Below, piece by piece: positions 1-7,055 of a DNA stretch of 8,933 bases. Position 1 is the stretch's first letter; the number at the start of each line of letters is the position of its first letter. Both the position numbers and the translations under genes were made by a program. This DNA comes from Planctomycetaceae bacterium (lineage in GTDB: Bacteria > Planctomycetota > Planctomycetia > Pirellulales > UBA1268): assembly GCA_947440895.1 (NCBI GenBank), contig CANETO010000054.1, positions 1 through 8,933 on the forward strand, read 5' to 3'. The notes under the pieces are model-generated. The model saw nothing but the letters and a program-made list of their open reading frames with translations. It had not been told where the DNA came from and did not search any database.

Positions 1-187
1 CGGGCGGCAGGTAGGGCCGCGAAAGCAGGAGTTCGAGCCCCTTGGCAGTGGATGCCGCGGCCCCTTCTACCGGTGACTCGGCCACATGACCCGACCGCTC
101 GGCTGCGGGCGACGCGGCTCCCCAAAGGCATGCGCCGGCACAGATAACGAGGACGGTCCGGCGGACCGCACTTGGTAGTGCCGGCAT
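1..187 (-). CDS. Exported protein of unknown function, N-terminal fragment
   Basis: Reading the minus strand from an ATG at 187 gives 62 residues with no stop before the window edge, so the rest of the gene lies outside. The N-terminus looks like a Sec signal peptide: a short basic stretch (VRR, residues 8-10), a hydrophobic core from about residue 11 to 23 (TVLVICAGACLWG), then small residues (AASPAA) that would suit signal peptidase I near residue 28. There is no convincing lipobox, because the residue three before the second cysteine is Ala rather than Leu. The visible mature part ends in AKGLELLLSRPYLPP. That vaguely recalls the start of secreted planctomycete c-type cytochrome-like proteins, but no CxxCH is visible in the fragment, so I make no functional call. 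No clear Shine-Dalgarno precedes the ATG. It is divergent from mgtE. Confidence 0.6.
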   Translation of the reverse strand, partial: MPALPSAVRRTVLVICAGACLWGAASPAAERSGHVAESPVEGAAASTAKGLELLLSRPYLPP

Positions 188-324
188 CCGGCAATCGACT
201 CTGGAAACATTCATGGCATACTGGCCCTGTCGGCAGAACGATCGTATGAGTATAGACGAGCCAACAGTCCCGGCTGCGCGCGTCATGACGGCTGCTGTCG
301 ACTCCCACCTCATCCTGCCCCGCC
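188..324. promoter_or_regulatory. Divergent intergenic region between the exported-protein gene and mgtE
   Basis: These 137 bases separate two divergently oriented starts, so promoters for both genes should lie here. The only -10-like hexamer I can point to is TATAGA at 251-256 on the plus strand, with no good -35 element at the usual distance upstream. I see no magnesium riboswitch (M-box or ykoK-like) structure, and the space between the TATAGA and the mgtE start is too short for one. The promoter call rests on position more than on motif. Confidence 0.3.
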
Positions 325-1665
325 ATGCCCACCGCCAATCCGATCCTGATTCCCGAACTCCGCGTCATGCTCGGGGAGGGGGATGCCAATGGCCTGCGAG
401 AGGTGGCGAGGGAACTCCATCCCGCCACCGTCGCGGATTTTTCCGAGGGGCTTGAGGACGCCGAACTCTGGCAACTGCTCGACTGCCTTCCCGTCGAACG
501 GCAGGCGGAAATCTTCCCCTACTTCTCCATGCCGCGGCAGGTGGAACTGGTTCAGGCGGCCGACCGGAGCCATCTGGGGCCGCTGATCGAGTGGATGGCC
601 GCCGACAATCGCGACGATCTGCTCCGCGAGCTCGATCCGGACCTCGTGGAGGAGATCCTGCCGCTGGTGGCCAAGGCCGAGCGGCATGACATCCGCATGC
701 TCCTCTCCTGCCCGGAGGGGTCGGCCGGCGCCCTGATGACGACCGAATACGCATCGCTGCCGGCCGACATCACCGCCGGGGAAGCGGTGGCCCGCCTGCG
801 GTCGCAGGCCCCCAACAGTGAGTCGATCTACTACATCTACGTCCTCGACTCTGACCGCAAACTCGTCGGCTTCGTGTCGCTCCGTGATCTGATCCTCGCC
901 CGGCCGACCGCACTGGTGTCGGATCTCATGCAGCGGGATCCGATCAGCGTCCGCCTCGAAGAGCCCAGCGACCGGGTGGTGGAAAAACTGGCCCGCTTCG
1001 ACTTCCTCGCGATCCCCGTGGTGGACGAGCACAACCGCCTGGTGGGGATTGTGACGCACGACGACGTGCTCGATACCGTCCGGCAGGACGCCACCGACGA
1101 CGCCCAGCGGATCGCCGCCATCTCGCCGCTCGGCGAGAGCTATCTCGAGGCGGCACTCGTCTCGATGACCTGGAAGCGAGGGGTGTGGCTGGCCATCCTC
1201 TTTGCCACGGCCGCGCTCACCGCGATGGTGCTCGCGAAGTGGGAGTCGCCCCATGTCTGGCTCGTGGCCTTCATTCCGCTGGTGATCGCCAGCGGTGGGA
1301 ACTCCGGCAATCAGTCGGCGACGCTCGTGATCACCGCCCTCTCCACCGGCGACTGCAAACTCTCCGACTGGCCGCGGATTCTCCGGCGGGAGTTCGTGTT
1401 GGGACTTCTGCTCGGCGGCCTCCTGGCGATTCCTGGCTATTGTCTCGCGCTGGCCTACGCGCCCACAGCGGCCGCCGCACTCGTGATTCCGTTGACGATC
1501 CTCGGCGTGGTGATGATGGGCACGATGGTGGGATCGGTGCTGCCGCTCGTCTTCCGCTCGATCGGCCTCGATCCCGCGTTGATGAGCAACCCGTTCGTGT
1601 CGGCGATCGTCGACATCGTAGGCATCGTGCTCTACATGCTGATCGCCCTGGTCATGCTCGACTGA
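325..1665 (+). CDS. mgtE: Magnesium transporter MgtE
   Basis: A 446-residue inner-membrane Mg2+ channel/transporter of the usual family length. In order: an N-terminal MgtE_N helical domain (about residues 15-128), a CBS pair (about 135-255) that senses cytosolic Mg2+ in characterised homologues, a plug-helix region (about 256-283), and five hydrophobic segments from about 285 to 445. Family signatures are visible: PEGSAGALMTTEY at 130-142, leading into the first CBS domain, and PLVIASGGNSGNQSATLV at 318-335 in the pore domain. Asp430, in the last helix (VDIVG), matches the Mg2+-coordinating aspartate of the Thermus enzyme pore. The ATG at 325 is the chosen start because the protein begins with typical MgtE_N sequence there and the other upstream ATGs (246, 285) are out of frame. 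No Shine-Dalgarno is visible. The gene ends 40 bases from the stop of the convergent gene at 1706. Confidence 0.95.
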   Translation: MPTANPILIPELRVMLGEGDANGLREVARELHPATVADFSEGLEDAELWQLLDCLPVERQAEIFPYFSMPRQVELVQAADRSHLGPLIEWMAADNRDDLLRELDPDLVEEILPLVAKAERHDIRMLLSCPEGSAGALMTTEYASLPADITAGEAVARLRSQAPNSESIYYIYVLDSDRKLVGFVSLRDLILARPTALVSDLMQRDPISVRLEEPSDRVVEKLARFDFLAIPVVDEHNRLVGIVTHDDVLDTVRQDATDDAQRIAAISPLGESYLEAALVSMTWKRGVWLAILFATAALTAMVLAKWESPHVWLVAFIPLVIASGGNSGNQSATLVITALSTGDCKLSDWPRILRREFVLGLLLGGLLAIPGYCLALAYAPTAAAALVIPLTILGVVMMGTMVGSVLPLVFRSIGLDPALMSNPFVSAIVDIVGIVLYMLIALVMLD

Positions 1666-1705
1666 CAGCCCGGTCTCTCTTCCCGATGCCTTCGTCGCAA
1701 ACGGG

Positions 1706-3505
1706 TCACAAGCCCGGCGGCAACGTGTCGCCACGTTTGGCCGCCGCAGCCCTTGTCGTGATCTCGAGCGACTCGACTCCGTCCTTCGTGCGGACAACAT
1801 AGACAAGCCTGCCACCAGAGTCGCTCCGGTCGAGGATCGTGCGGAGCACCGCTTCGGCTGGCTTGTCCCGCTCGTCGAGCCCGAAGGACTGGTTTTTTGT
1901 AATGCCATCCACCTGCAGGTCGCCGCCGAGGATCTCGATCGGCATGCCGATCTCTTCCGACAGCATCTGGATCGACTTCTCCAGCGTGTCCTTGGCGAAG
2001 ACCATTGAGATGGTCTTCTGCAGCGGGGCTGCCGATTCGACGGGGCCCGCTGCTGGAATCGTCCTGCCGTCCACCGGCGAGAAATCGGAGCCCGGCAGCT
2101 GTTCGATCGCACGTTCCGCCGCCAGGACGAGATTGTGGCCCGCATGCCGCGGCAGATAGGCATTGAGCACGACCCCCTTCCCTTCGGCACCGCAGCGGGT
2201 GTTCGCCACCAGGGCCTGGATCATCGCGGGCAGCCGCATGACGAGCGTGCTGCCGTAGGGATGCGGCTGGATGGCTGCGCAGGCAGCTTCGACCGCATCG
2301 GCCATGGTCTCGATCTGCACCGCCAACCGGTCTGCCAGCTGTTGTGCCGGCTCGGCGCGAGGGGCGACCACGTCGACCTCGGCGTAGAAGTTGTCGGCAC
2401 AATGCAACGACAACGCCACCACCTTCACACCGTCGCCAAAGAAGCGTCCGAGCGGTTCGACGAACCAGGCCAGCGGCCCGGCCATCAGCGAGCGACCGTC
2501 GTGCTGAAGGTAGTGCGGAAACCCCAGAAACGTGAGGTGCCGCGTGCGGTCGAGCATACCGACCAGGTGCTCGAGATCCTGTGGCAGATTCGCCACCAGC
2601 GTCTCACCGTCGTTCTCGAGCCCCGATAGTCCGAGTCCCGACAATCGCGCCGCCTCGACCACCTTCTCGAGCAGCCCCGTCGGGGCCATCACGAGCACGC
2701 GTCCCTCTTCGGCCGCGGGCAGCCAGAAGGAAACCACTGCGCCCACGTGAATGGTCTCGCCATCGACATTCTGCTCCCTGGTCTCGCCCCACGCCGCCCC
2801 GCGGGCGACACCATCCTCCCAGAGCGGCGTTGGCTCACGAAACCTCACGGTCCAGCCGGCGACCGCCTCGCCGGCAGCGGTTGCCGTCTCGCTGCCCCCG
2901 GTCTGCCAGCCCACCTGAAGCTCCACGATGTTCTCGAGCCCGGTGTGGCAGAGCGTGTTCAGCAGGGTGATCCCATCGGCGACACTGGGGCCGAGCGACT
3001 TGACGAACTGCCGGCCCTCATCATCGGCCATGATCTCCGCGGGCCGGGCCACCATGATCCACTGCGATCCGGGCGGCAGATAGGAGAGCGCCGGTGGCCT
3101 GCCCGCGGTGGGCGAAACCCAGGGCAATTCGGCGGAATCGACGACCCTCACCCGCGGTACGATGCCGCGAGCGCCGTCGGCAGACTGGTTGCTTACCGGC
3201 GTTTCCCGAACCTGGCCTTCGTGTTCGAGTGGCTCTCTGGGTTGCTCTCTGGGTTGCTCTTTTGATGGCACGTCGCTCGCGGGCACGGTGGCCGCGACCT
3301 CGACGAGGGTCCTCTGCCCAGGCGCCGCCGTCGACGGCGTGCTTCGCGACAGGACAACGGCCAGCACGAGTGCCGCCAATCCACCGGCGATGCCCATGCC
3401 GACGAGCGCACGCCGGACGGCTCGGCTGTGCGCAGCGCGGCTATGCGCCAGCGTGGCGGCCGCATCCTGAGTTCGGCTGGCTGGATCGCGGGCCACGAGG
3501 TTCAC
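1706..3505 (-). CDS. Membrane-anchored protein of unknown function with a secretin/TonB-N-like C-terminal domain
   Basis: About 599 residues from a GTG at 3505. One hydrophobic helix (about residues 33-53, GMGIAGGLAALVLAVVL) follows an Arg-rich stretch (HSRAVRR), which suggests an N-in/C-out single-pass anchor. Next comes a Pro/Ser/Glu-rich linker with a short EQPR repeat (about 82-92). A large soluble region starts near residue 138 with LSYLPPGSQWIMVARPAEI and has no recognised catalytic motif. The last 100 residues (about 497-599) contain a block running from DTLEKSIQMLSEEIGMPIEI to ITKNQSFGLDERDKPAEAVL. This resembles STN-type domains, the small beta-alpha modules of secretins and TonB receptors. 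I recall similar tails in planctomycete proteins; that is memory, not a search result. The frame stays open back to an ATG at 3745, but that start would overlap the dehydrogenase gene. A GAGGAG lies three bases upstream of the GTG, and a second GTG at 3496 has better spacing. A TTG at 3622 cannot be excluded. Function unknown. Confidence 0.75.
   Translation of the reverse strand: MNLVARDPASRTQDAAATLAHSRAAHSRAVRRALVGMGIAGGLAALVLAVVLSRSTPSTAAPGQRTLVEVAATVPASDVPSKEQPREQPREPLEHEGQVRETPVSNQSADGARGIVPRVRVVDSAELPWVSPTAGRPPALSYLPPGSQWIMVARPAEIMADDEGRQFVKSLGPSVADGITLLNTLCHTGLENIVELQVGWQTGGSETATAAGEAVAGWTVRFREPTPLWEDGVARGAAWGETREQNVDGETIHVGAVVSFWLPAAEEGRVLVMAPTGLLEKVVEAARLSGLGLSGLENDGETLVANLPQDLEHLVGMLDRTRHLTFLGFPHYLQHDGRSLMAGPLAWFVEPLGRFFGDGVKVVALSLHCADNFYAEVDVVAPRAEPAQQLADRLAVQIETMADAVEAACAAIQPHPYGSTLVMRLPAMIQALVANTRCGAEGKGVVLNAYLPRHAGHNLVLAAERAIEQLPGSDFSPVDGRTIPAAGPVESAAPLQKTISMVFAKDTLEKSIQMLSEEIGMPIEILGGDLQVDGITKNQSFGLDERDKPAEAVLRTILDRSDSGGRLVYVVRTKDGVESLEITTRAAAAKRGDTLPPGL
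3232..3261. repeat. 12-base tandem repeat inside the anchored-protein gene
   Basis: The unit GCTCTCTGGGTT occurs at 3232-3243 and again at 3244-3255, followed by the start of a third copy (GCTCTT, 3256-3261). The repeat is a multiple of three, so it encodes a four-residue repeat (EQPR) in the linker after the membrane helix of the minus-strand protein. Gain or loss of a unit would change linker length without shifting the frame. Confidence 0.75.
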
Positions 3506-3719
3506 AAACTCCTCTGAAGCGGGTGTGGGTATTGGGGAGGTGGCTTCAGAATGGAAGCCCTCGAGGGAGCCTTGAGCATACCCGTTGTGCTCATCCTCAC
3601 GGGAGAGATCCCCCAAGGAAATTCGGGCAGAACTCTTCGGTACACACGGTAGACTTCGCACCGTCGCCCGCGCGGCGCACACCCGCGATTCCCCGTCGAA
3701 GCAGGAGAGCCTACGCACC
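3506..3719. promoter_or_regulatory. Divergent region upstream of the glutamate dehydrogenase gene
   Basis: These 214 bases lie between the preferred GTG start of the minus-strand anchored protein and the ATG of the dehydrogenase gene, so they should carry promoters for both. Three small inverted repeats are visible: GGCTTC/GAAGCC at 3542-3547 and 3554-3559, GAGCA/TGCTC at 3574-3578 and 3588-3592, and GGGA/TCCC at 3601-3604 and 3609-3612. None is followed by a T-run. I cannot assign a -35/-10 pair. The minus-strand frame is open across the whole region, so part of it may be coding if the anchored protein starts further upstream. By a rough count, third-position GC falls upstream of 3505, which favours non-coding. 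Confidence 0.4.
3703..3707 (+). promoter_or_regulatory. Ribosome binding site of the glutamate dehydrogenase gene
   Basis: AGGAG lies 12 bases before the ATG at 3720 (GGAGAG, one base on, has a spacing of 10). It supports 3720 over the in-frame ATG at 3585, as does the fit of the protein's N-terminus to the family. Confidence 0.5.
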
Positions 3720-4955
3720 ATGCGGTCCAGCGAAGCCATCAGCATCTACTTCAACCGGGCAGCCGACCAGCTCGACCTCTCCGATAACATCCGCCGCCTC
3801 CTGCTGACGGCAAAACGAGAAGTGCAAGTGCGGATTCCGGTCGAACTCGACACGGGCGAGGTGGAGACGTTCATCGGATATCGCGTCCAGCACAACAATG
3901 CCCGCGGCCCCATGAAAGGAGGCCTGCGGTATCACCCGCAGGTCGACCTCGACGAGGTCCGCTCGCTGGCCTCGCTGATGACCTGGAAGACGGCCGTGGT
4001 GGACATTCCCTACGGCGGCGCCAAAGGCGGCATCGCGGTCGATCCCTCGCGGCTCTCCGTTCGGGAACTGGAACGCGTCACCCGGCGGTTCGTCGACGCC
4101 ATCCACGATCTCTTCGGCCCCGATGTCGACATCCCCGCCCCCGACATGGGCACGAGCCCCGAGGTGATGGCGTGGATCATGAACCAATACAACAAATACC
4201 ACGGCTTCTCGCCCGCCTGTGTCACGGGAAAGCCCGTGGAATACCACGGGATTCCGGGCCGCGACGAGGCGACCGGCCGCGGTGTCGGCAGCCTCACGCT
4301 CAAGCTCCTGAGCCGGCTCGGCCGCCGCATTCCCGGCACACGTGTCGCCATCCAGGGCTTCGGCAACGTGGGGTCGCACACAGCCCGCTTCCTTCACGAC
4401 GCCGAATGCCGGATCGTGGCGGTGAGCGATGCCACCGCAGGTTTCCACCGTGCCGAAGGGCTCGATGTGCTCGAACTCCTCCGCTACTCACAGTCGCACG
4501 CCGGCCGTCTGAAGGGGTTTCAGGGGGGCGATCCGCTGACCAACGCCGAGCTGCTGGCCCTCGACTGCGATGTGCTCATTCCGGCCGCGCTCGGCGGCGT
4601 GCTCCACAAGGGGAATGCAGAGGCGGTGCGGGCGCCGATCATCATCGAGGCCGCCAATTCCCCGACCGATCAAGAGGCCGACGCCATCTTCGACCGCCGT
4701 CAGATCACCGTCATGCCCGACATTCTGGTGAACGCCGGCGGCGTCACGGCGAGCTGGTTCGAGTGGGTGCAGAATCGACAGCACTACCAGTGGGGCATCC
4801 ACCGCGTGCGGCAGGAGCTCGACCGCATCCTCGGTGAATCGTTCGAACACGTCTGGCAGCTCGCTTCGTCGCGGCAGGTGACCCTCCGCACGGCTGCCTA
4901 CATGCTCGGCGTCGGCCGTGTCGCTCGGGCCACCGTTCTGGGAGGCATCGAGTAA
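3720..4955 (+). CDS. gdhA: Glutamate dehydrogenase (Glu/Leu/Phe/Val dehydrogenase family)
   Basis: A 411-residue cytoplasmic enzyme of the short, hexameric class that interconverts glutamate and 2-oxoglutarate plus ammonia. The substrate domain shows the three lysines of the family: K66 (GPMKGGLRYHP), K90 (TWKTAVVDIP) and K102 (YGGAKGGI). The catalytic aspartate is D142 (PAPDMGT). S345 in GGVTASWFEWVQN corresponds to the serine that contacts the glutamate side-chain carboxylate in the Clostridium symbiosum enzyme. K66 together with S345 favours glutamate over leucine or phenylalanine as substrate. The nucleotide domain has GFGNVG at 213-218 and AANSPT at 311-316, where many homologues have Gly or Ala instead of Ser. 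I do not call the cofactor (NAD or NADP). The ATG at 3720 was chosen for its AGGAG site and family fit; an in-frame ATG at 3585 would add 45 unrelated residues. The stop lies 27 bases from that of the convergent cytochrome gene. Confidence 0.93.
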   Translation: MRSSEAISIYFNRAADQLDLSDNIRRLLLTAKREVQVRIPVELDTGEVETFIGYRVQHNNARGPMKGGLRYHPQVDLDEVRSLASLMTWKTAVVDIPYGGAKGGIAVDPSRLSVRELERVTRRFVDAIHDLFGPDVDIPAPDMGTSPEVMAWIMNQYNKYHGFSPACVTGKPVEYHGIPGRDEATGRGVGSLTLKLLSRLGRRIPGTRVAIQGFGNVGSHTARFLHDAECRIVAVSDATAGFHRAEGLDVLELLRYSQSHAGRLKGFQGGDPLTNAELLALDCDVLIPAALGGVLHKGNAEAVRAPIIIEAANSPTDQEADAIFDRRQITVMPDILVNAGGVTASWFEWVQNRQHYQWGIHRVRQELDRILGESFEHVWQLASSRQVTLRTAAYMLGVGRVARATVLGGIE

Positions 4956-4982
4956 CCCCCGCCAACTCCATCCACACGGCCG

Positions 4983-7055
4983 TCAGTGTGTCGCGGGCCG
5001 GTACCAGTCTCCCCGCAGCCAGTCGGCGATCAGCCCGATCTGCTGCCGTGTGAGCATCGGCGCAGCCCCTTCTTCGGCCTTGCCGAAGCTCGGCATGCGA
5101 TCGTTGGAATCGCCGTAGAAGCGTTCATGCGTCGGATCAACGATGATCCCGATCAGCCACTCGCGGGATCCCCAGCCGGTGATGTCGGGGGCACTGCCCG
5201 CCGCGACGCCGTTGTCACGAAACGTATGGCATGAGCCGCAGCGATCATCGGCCGCGATGAGCCCCCTGCCCTTCTCGACGATCGCCGGATCCGTGCCGGC
5301 CGCTGCCAGGCCGGCCTCCCCCGCCATCGCAGCGATCACCGCCTCGATGTCGTCAGGCTTCCAGGTATCGGCGTCGGTGAGGTCGTTCTGCACGAAGTTC
5401 ACCATATCGTCTTCCTTGTGCGCCGTGTTGCCGAAGTAGCCTGGACCGGCCACCTGCTTTGGATCGAGCAGCCCGCGCATCCAGGCGGCGGTGCCGAAGC
5501 CATGCAGGTTGGCGGCCGACGCCTTCGCCATCAGTGACGCCGCGTTCGGTGCCGCCGGGTCGACGTGGGCATGGCAGCTCGCACAGTGCTGCGCAAAGAG
5601 CTTCGGCCCCTGGCTCAGGGCGTCGTTGCGGACCAGCTCCAGCATGCCCGCCGGCGGAATCCGCTCCGGCCGACCCGCCAGTTCGATAGATCGCGCGGCA
5701 TCGGCCTCGGCCTGTTCGGAGGCGTCGAGGAACGACTGCGAATGGCGAATCCTATCGAGCTTCTTGGCCCGCGCCGAGAAGGCGGCGATCTTCGTCGCAT
5801 CGTTGCCGAAGTGGGCGGCAATCTTCGTCGCATCACCGTCGGTCTCCTCCAACAGTTTTTCCACGTCGGCGAAGGACGCTCGGTCCGCCCAGAGGGCGGC
5901 GTAGTCTTCGTTCATCGCCATGGCTGTGAGCAGGCCGATGCCAGCCAGGATCGCCAGCGTGAAGGCGATGTTGAACCGATGCCCGAGCTGCCAGCGGCCC
6001 AGGATCGGCATCAAGAACATCACGCCCATGATCAGGCCGGGCACCACGATGGCGCCCAAGAATTCCCCGCTGGCCCCCCAGCCCTCGAAGACTTTCAGAA
6101 ACTGGAACAGAAACAGGAAATACCACTCCGGCCGCGCGGCCGCATAGGGCTGCGAGGGATCGGCCGGGGCCCCCAGTTCCGCGCCCAGTTCACCCGGCAC
6201 GATCGGTCGACCTTCAAGCATGGCCCGAAGCGCCGGCATCAGGATCACCCCCAGCACCACGGCCATCACGGCCAGCATCGCCACGGCGTCCTTGAGCACC
6301 TGATCGGGCCAGAACATCGCGTCGGGACGGGTGATCGGCTGCCGGGCACAGAGACCGTGCTTGCGGAACAGCGTCAGGTGCACGACGAGCATCAGCACGA
6401 GCGTGGCCGGCAGGAAGCCCGCATGCAGCGCGAAGAAACGGGTGAGGGTGTGGTGGCCATAGTCGGGCCCGCCCACCACCAGCTGCTGGATCGATGGTCC
6501 GAGCAGGGGCACGAGACCGGCCAGATTGGTGGCGACGCGGGTCGCCCAGTAGCCCTTCTGATCCCAAGGCAGCAGGTAGCCGGTGAGTGCCATGCCCAGC
6601 ACGAGCATCATCAGCACGAGCCCCAGCCAGAAATTCACCTCTCGCGGCGCACGGTAGGCTCCGTCGATCACCACCTGCATGAGGTGCAGGGCGAGCAACA
6701 CAATCATCATCTGCGCCATCACGTGGTGGATGCCGCGAAGCAGCCAGCCGCCGGTCATCTCGTGCTGGATGTAGTAGACGCTCTCCCACGCCGTCTGGGC
6801 GCTGGCAGCATAGCTCGACCAGAGCACGAGGCCGGTGATCACCTGCGTCAGGAACGCAAACACGAGCGTGCTGCCCCAGACATACCGCCAGCGTGCGCCT
6901 CCCGGCACCCGTTCGTAGAGGGCCTCGTGCACCAGAGCCCGGTAGCCGGTGCGGTCATCGAAAAAGTCAGCCAGCTGGCCAAGCACGCCGGGTGTGGTGG
7001 GCCGCTTTTGCGTGGCGATTGGTTCACGCCCGCGCTGTGTGGGCTGGGTCTTCAT
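4983..7055 (-). CDS. Cytochrome b fused to a diheme cytochrome c (bc-type quinol oxidoreductase subunit)
   Basis: A 690-residue inner-membrane protein, the quinol-oxidising core of a complex III-like enzyme. Residues about 57-232 form a cytochrome b6-like four-helix domain with heme b ligand pairs H110/H124 and H211/H226; the second spacing (14 residues between) is of the b6 type. Residues about 250-381 form a subunit IV-like domain with three hydrophobic segments and the quinol-site motif PEWYF (309-313). A charged, Ala-rich linker (about 382-480) leads to a tail with two heme c sites, CASCH (491-495) and CGSCH (606-610). Candidate distal ligands are M551 and M654 (DRMPSFG). The tail should face the periplasm and pass electrons from the Rieske centre to a soluble acceptor, doing the job of a separate cytochrome c1 or f. 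The residue matching Cys35 of cytochrome b6 is V59, so covalent heme ci is not expected. The ATG at 7055 overlaps the Rieske stop (ATGA) and has an AAGGTGG-like site upstream. An in-frame ATG at 7229 lies inside the Rieske gene and is disfavoured. Confidence 0.92.
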   Translation of the reverse strand: MKTQPTQRGREPIATQKRPTTPGVLGQLADFFDDRTGYRALVHEALYERVPGGARWRYVWGSTLVFAFLTQVITGLVLWSSYAASAQTAWESVYYIQHEMTGGWLLRGIHHVMAQMMIVLLALHLMQVVIDGAYRAPREVNFWLGLVLMMLVLGMALTGYLLPWDQKGYWATRVATNLAGLVPLLGPSIQQLVVGGPDYGHHTLTRFFALHAGFLPATLVLMLVVHLTLFRKHGLCARQPITRPDAMFWPDQVLKDAVAMLAVMAVVLGVILMPALRAMLEGRPIVPGELGAELGAPADPSQPYAAARPEWYFLFLFQFLKVFEGWGASGEFLGAIVVPGLIMGVMFLMPILGRWQLGHRFNIAFTLAILAGIGLLTAMAMNEDYAALWADRASFADVEKLLEETDGDATKIAAHFGNDATKIAAFSARAKKLDRIRHSQSFLDASEQAEADAARSIELAGRPERIPPAGMLELVRNDALSQGPKLFAQHCASCHAHVDPAAPNAASLMAKASAANLHGFGTAAWMRGLLDPKQVAGPGYFGNTAHKEDDMVNFVQNDLTDADTWKPDDIEAVIAAMAGEAGLAAAGTDPAIVEKGRGLIAADDRCGSCHTFRDNGVAAGSAPDITGWGSREWLIGIIVDPTHERFYGDSNDRMPSFGKAEEGAAPMLTRQQIGLIADWLRGDWYRPATH
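5782..5835. repeat. Imperfect 33-base direct repeat in the cytochrome b-c linker
   Basis: GGCGGCGATCTTCGTCGCAT at 5782-5801 recurs at 5815-5834 with one mismatch, a period of 33 bases. On the coding (minus) strand it produces an 11-residue repeat, with DATKIAA seen twice (residues 408-414 and 419-425), in the linker between the cytochrome b and cytochrome c parts. Confidence 0.75.

Noticed and set aside
1666..1705. Possible bidirectional terminator between mgtE and the convergent gene
   Set aside because: No convincing stem followed by a T-run on either strand.
310..2190. 626-codon open frame on the minus strand opposite mgtE
   Set aside because: It is a complement of the mgtE reading frame plus part of the next gene, rich in Arg and His with no recognisable domain. 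Antisense frames without stops are expected opposite genes with very high third-position GC. MgtE on the plus strand is unmistakable.
2135..3265. Plus-strand open frames inside the anchored-protein gene
   Set aside because: They overlap one another and are composed of Arg/Pro/Ser-rich sequence typical of wrong-frame translation of GC-rich DNA. The minus-strand protein has a sensible membrane helix and domain-like tail.
4956..4982. Possible bidirectional terminator between gdhA and the cytochrome gene
   Set aside because: The 27 bases show no inverted repeat and no T-run.
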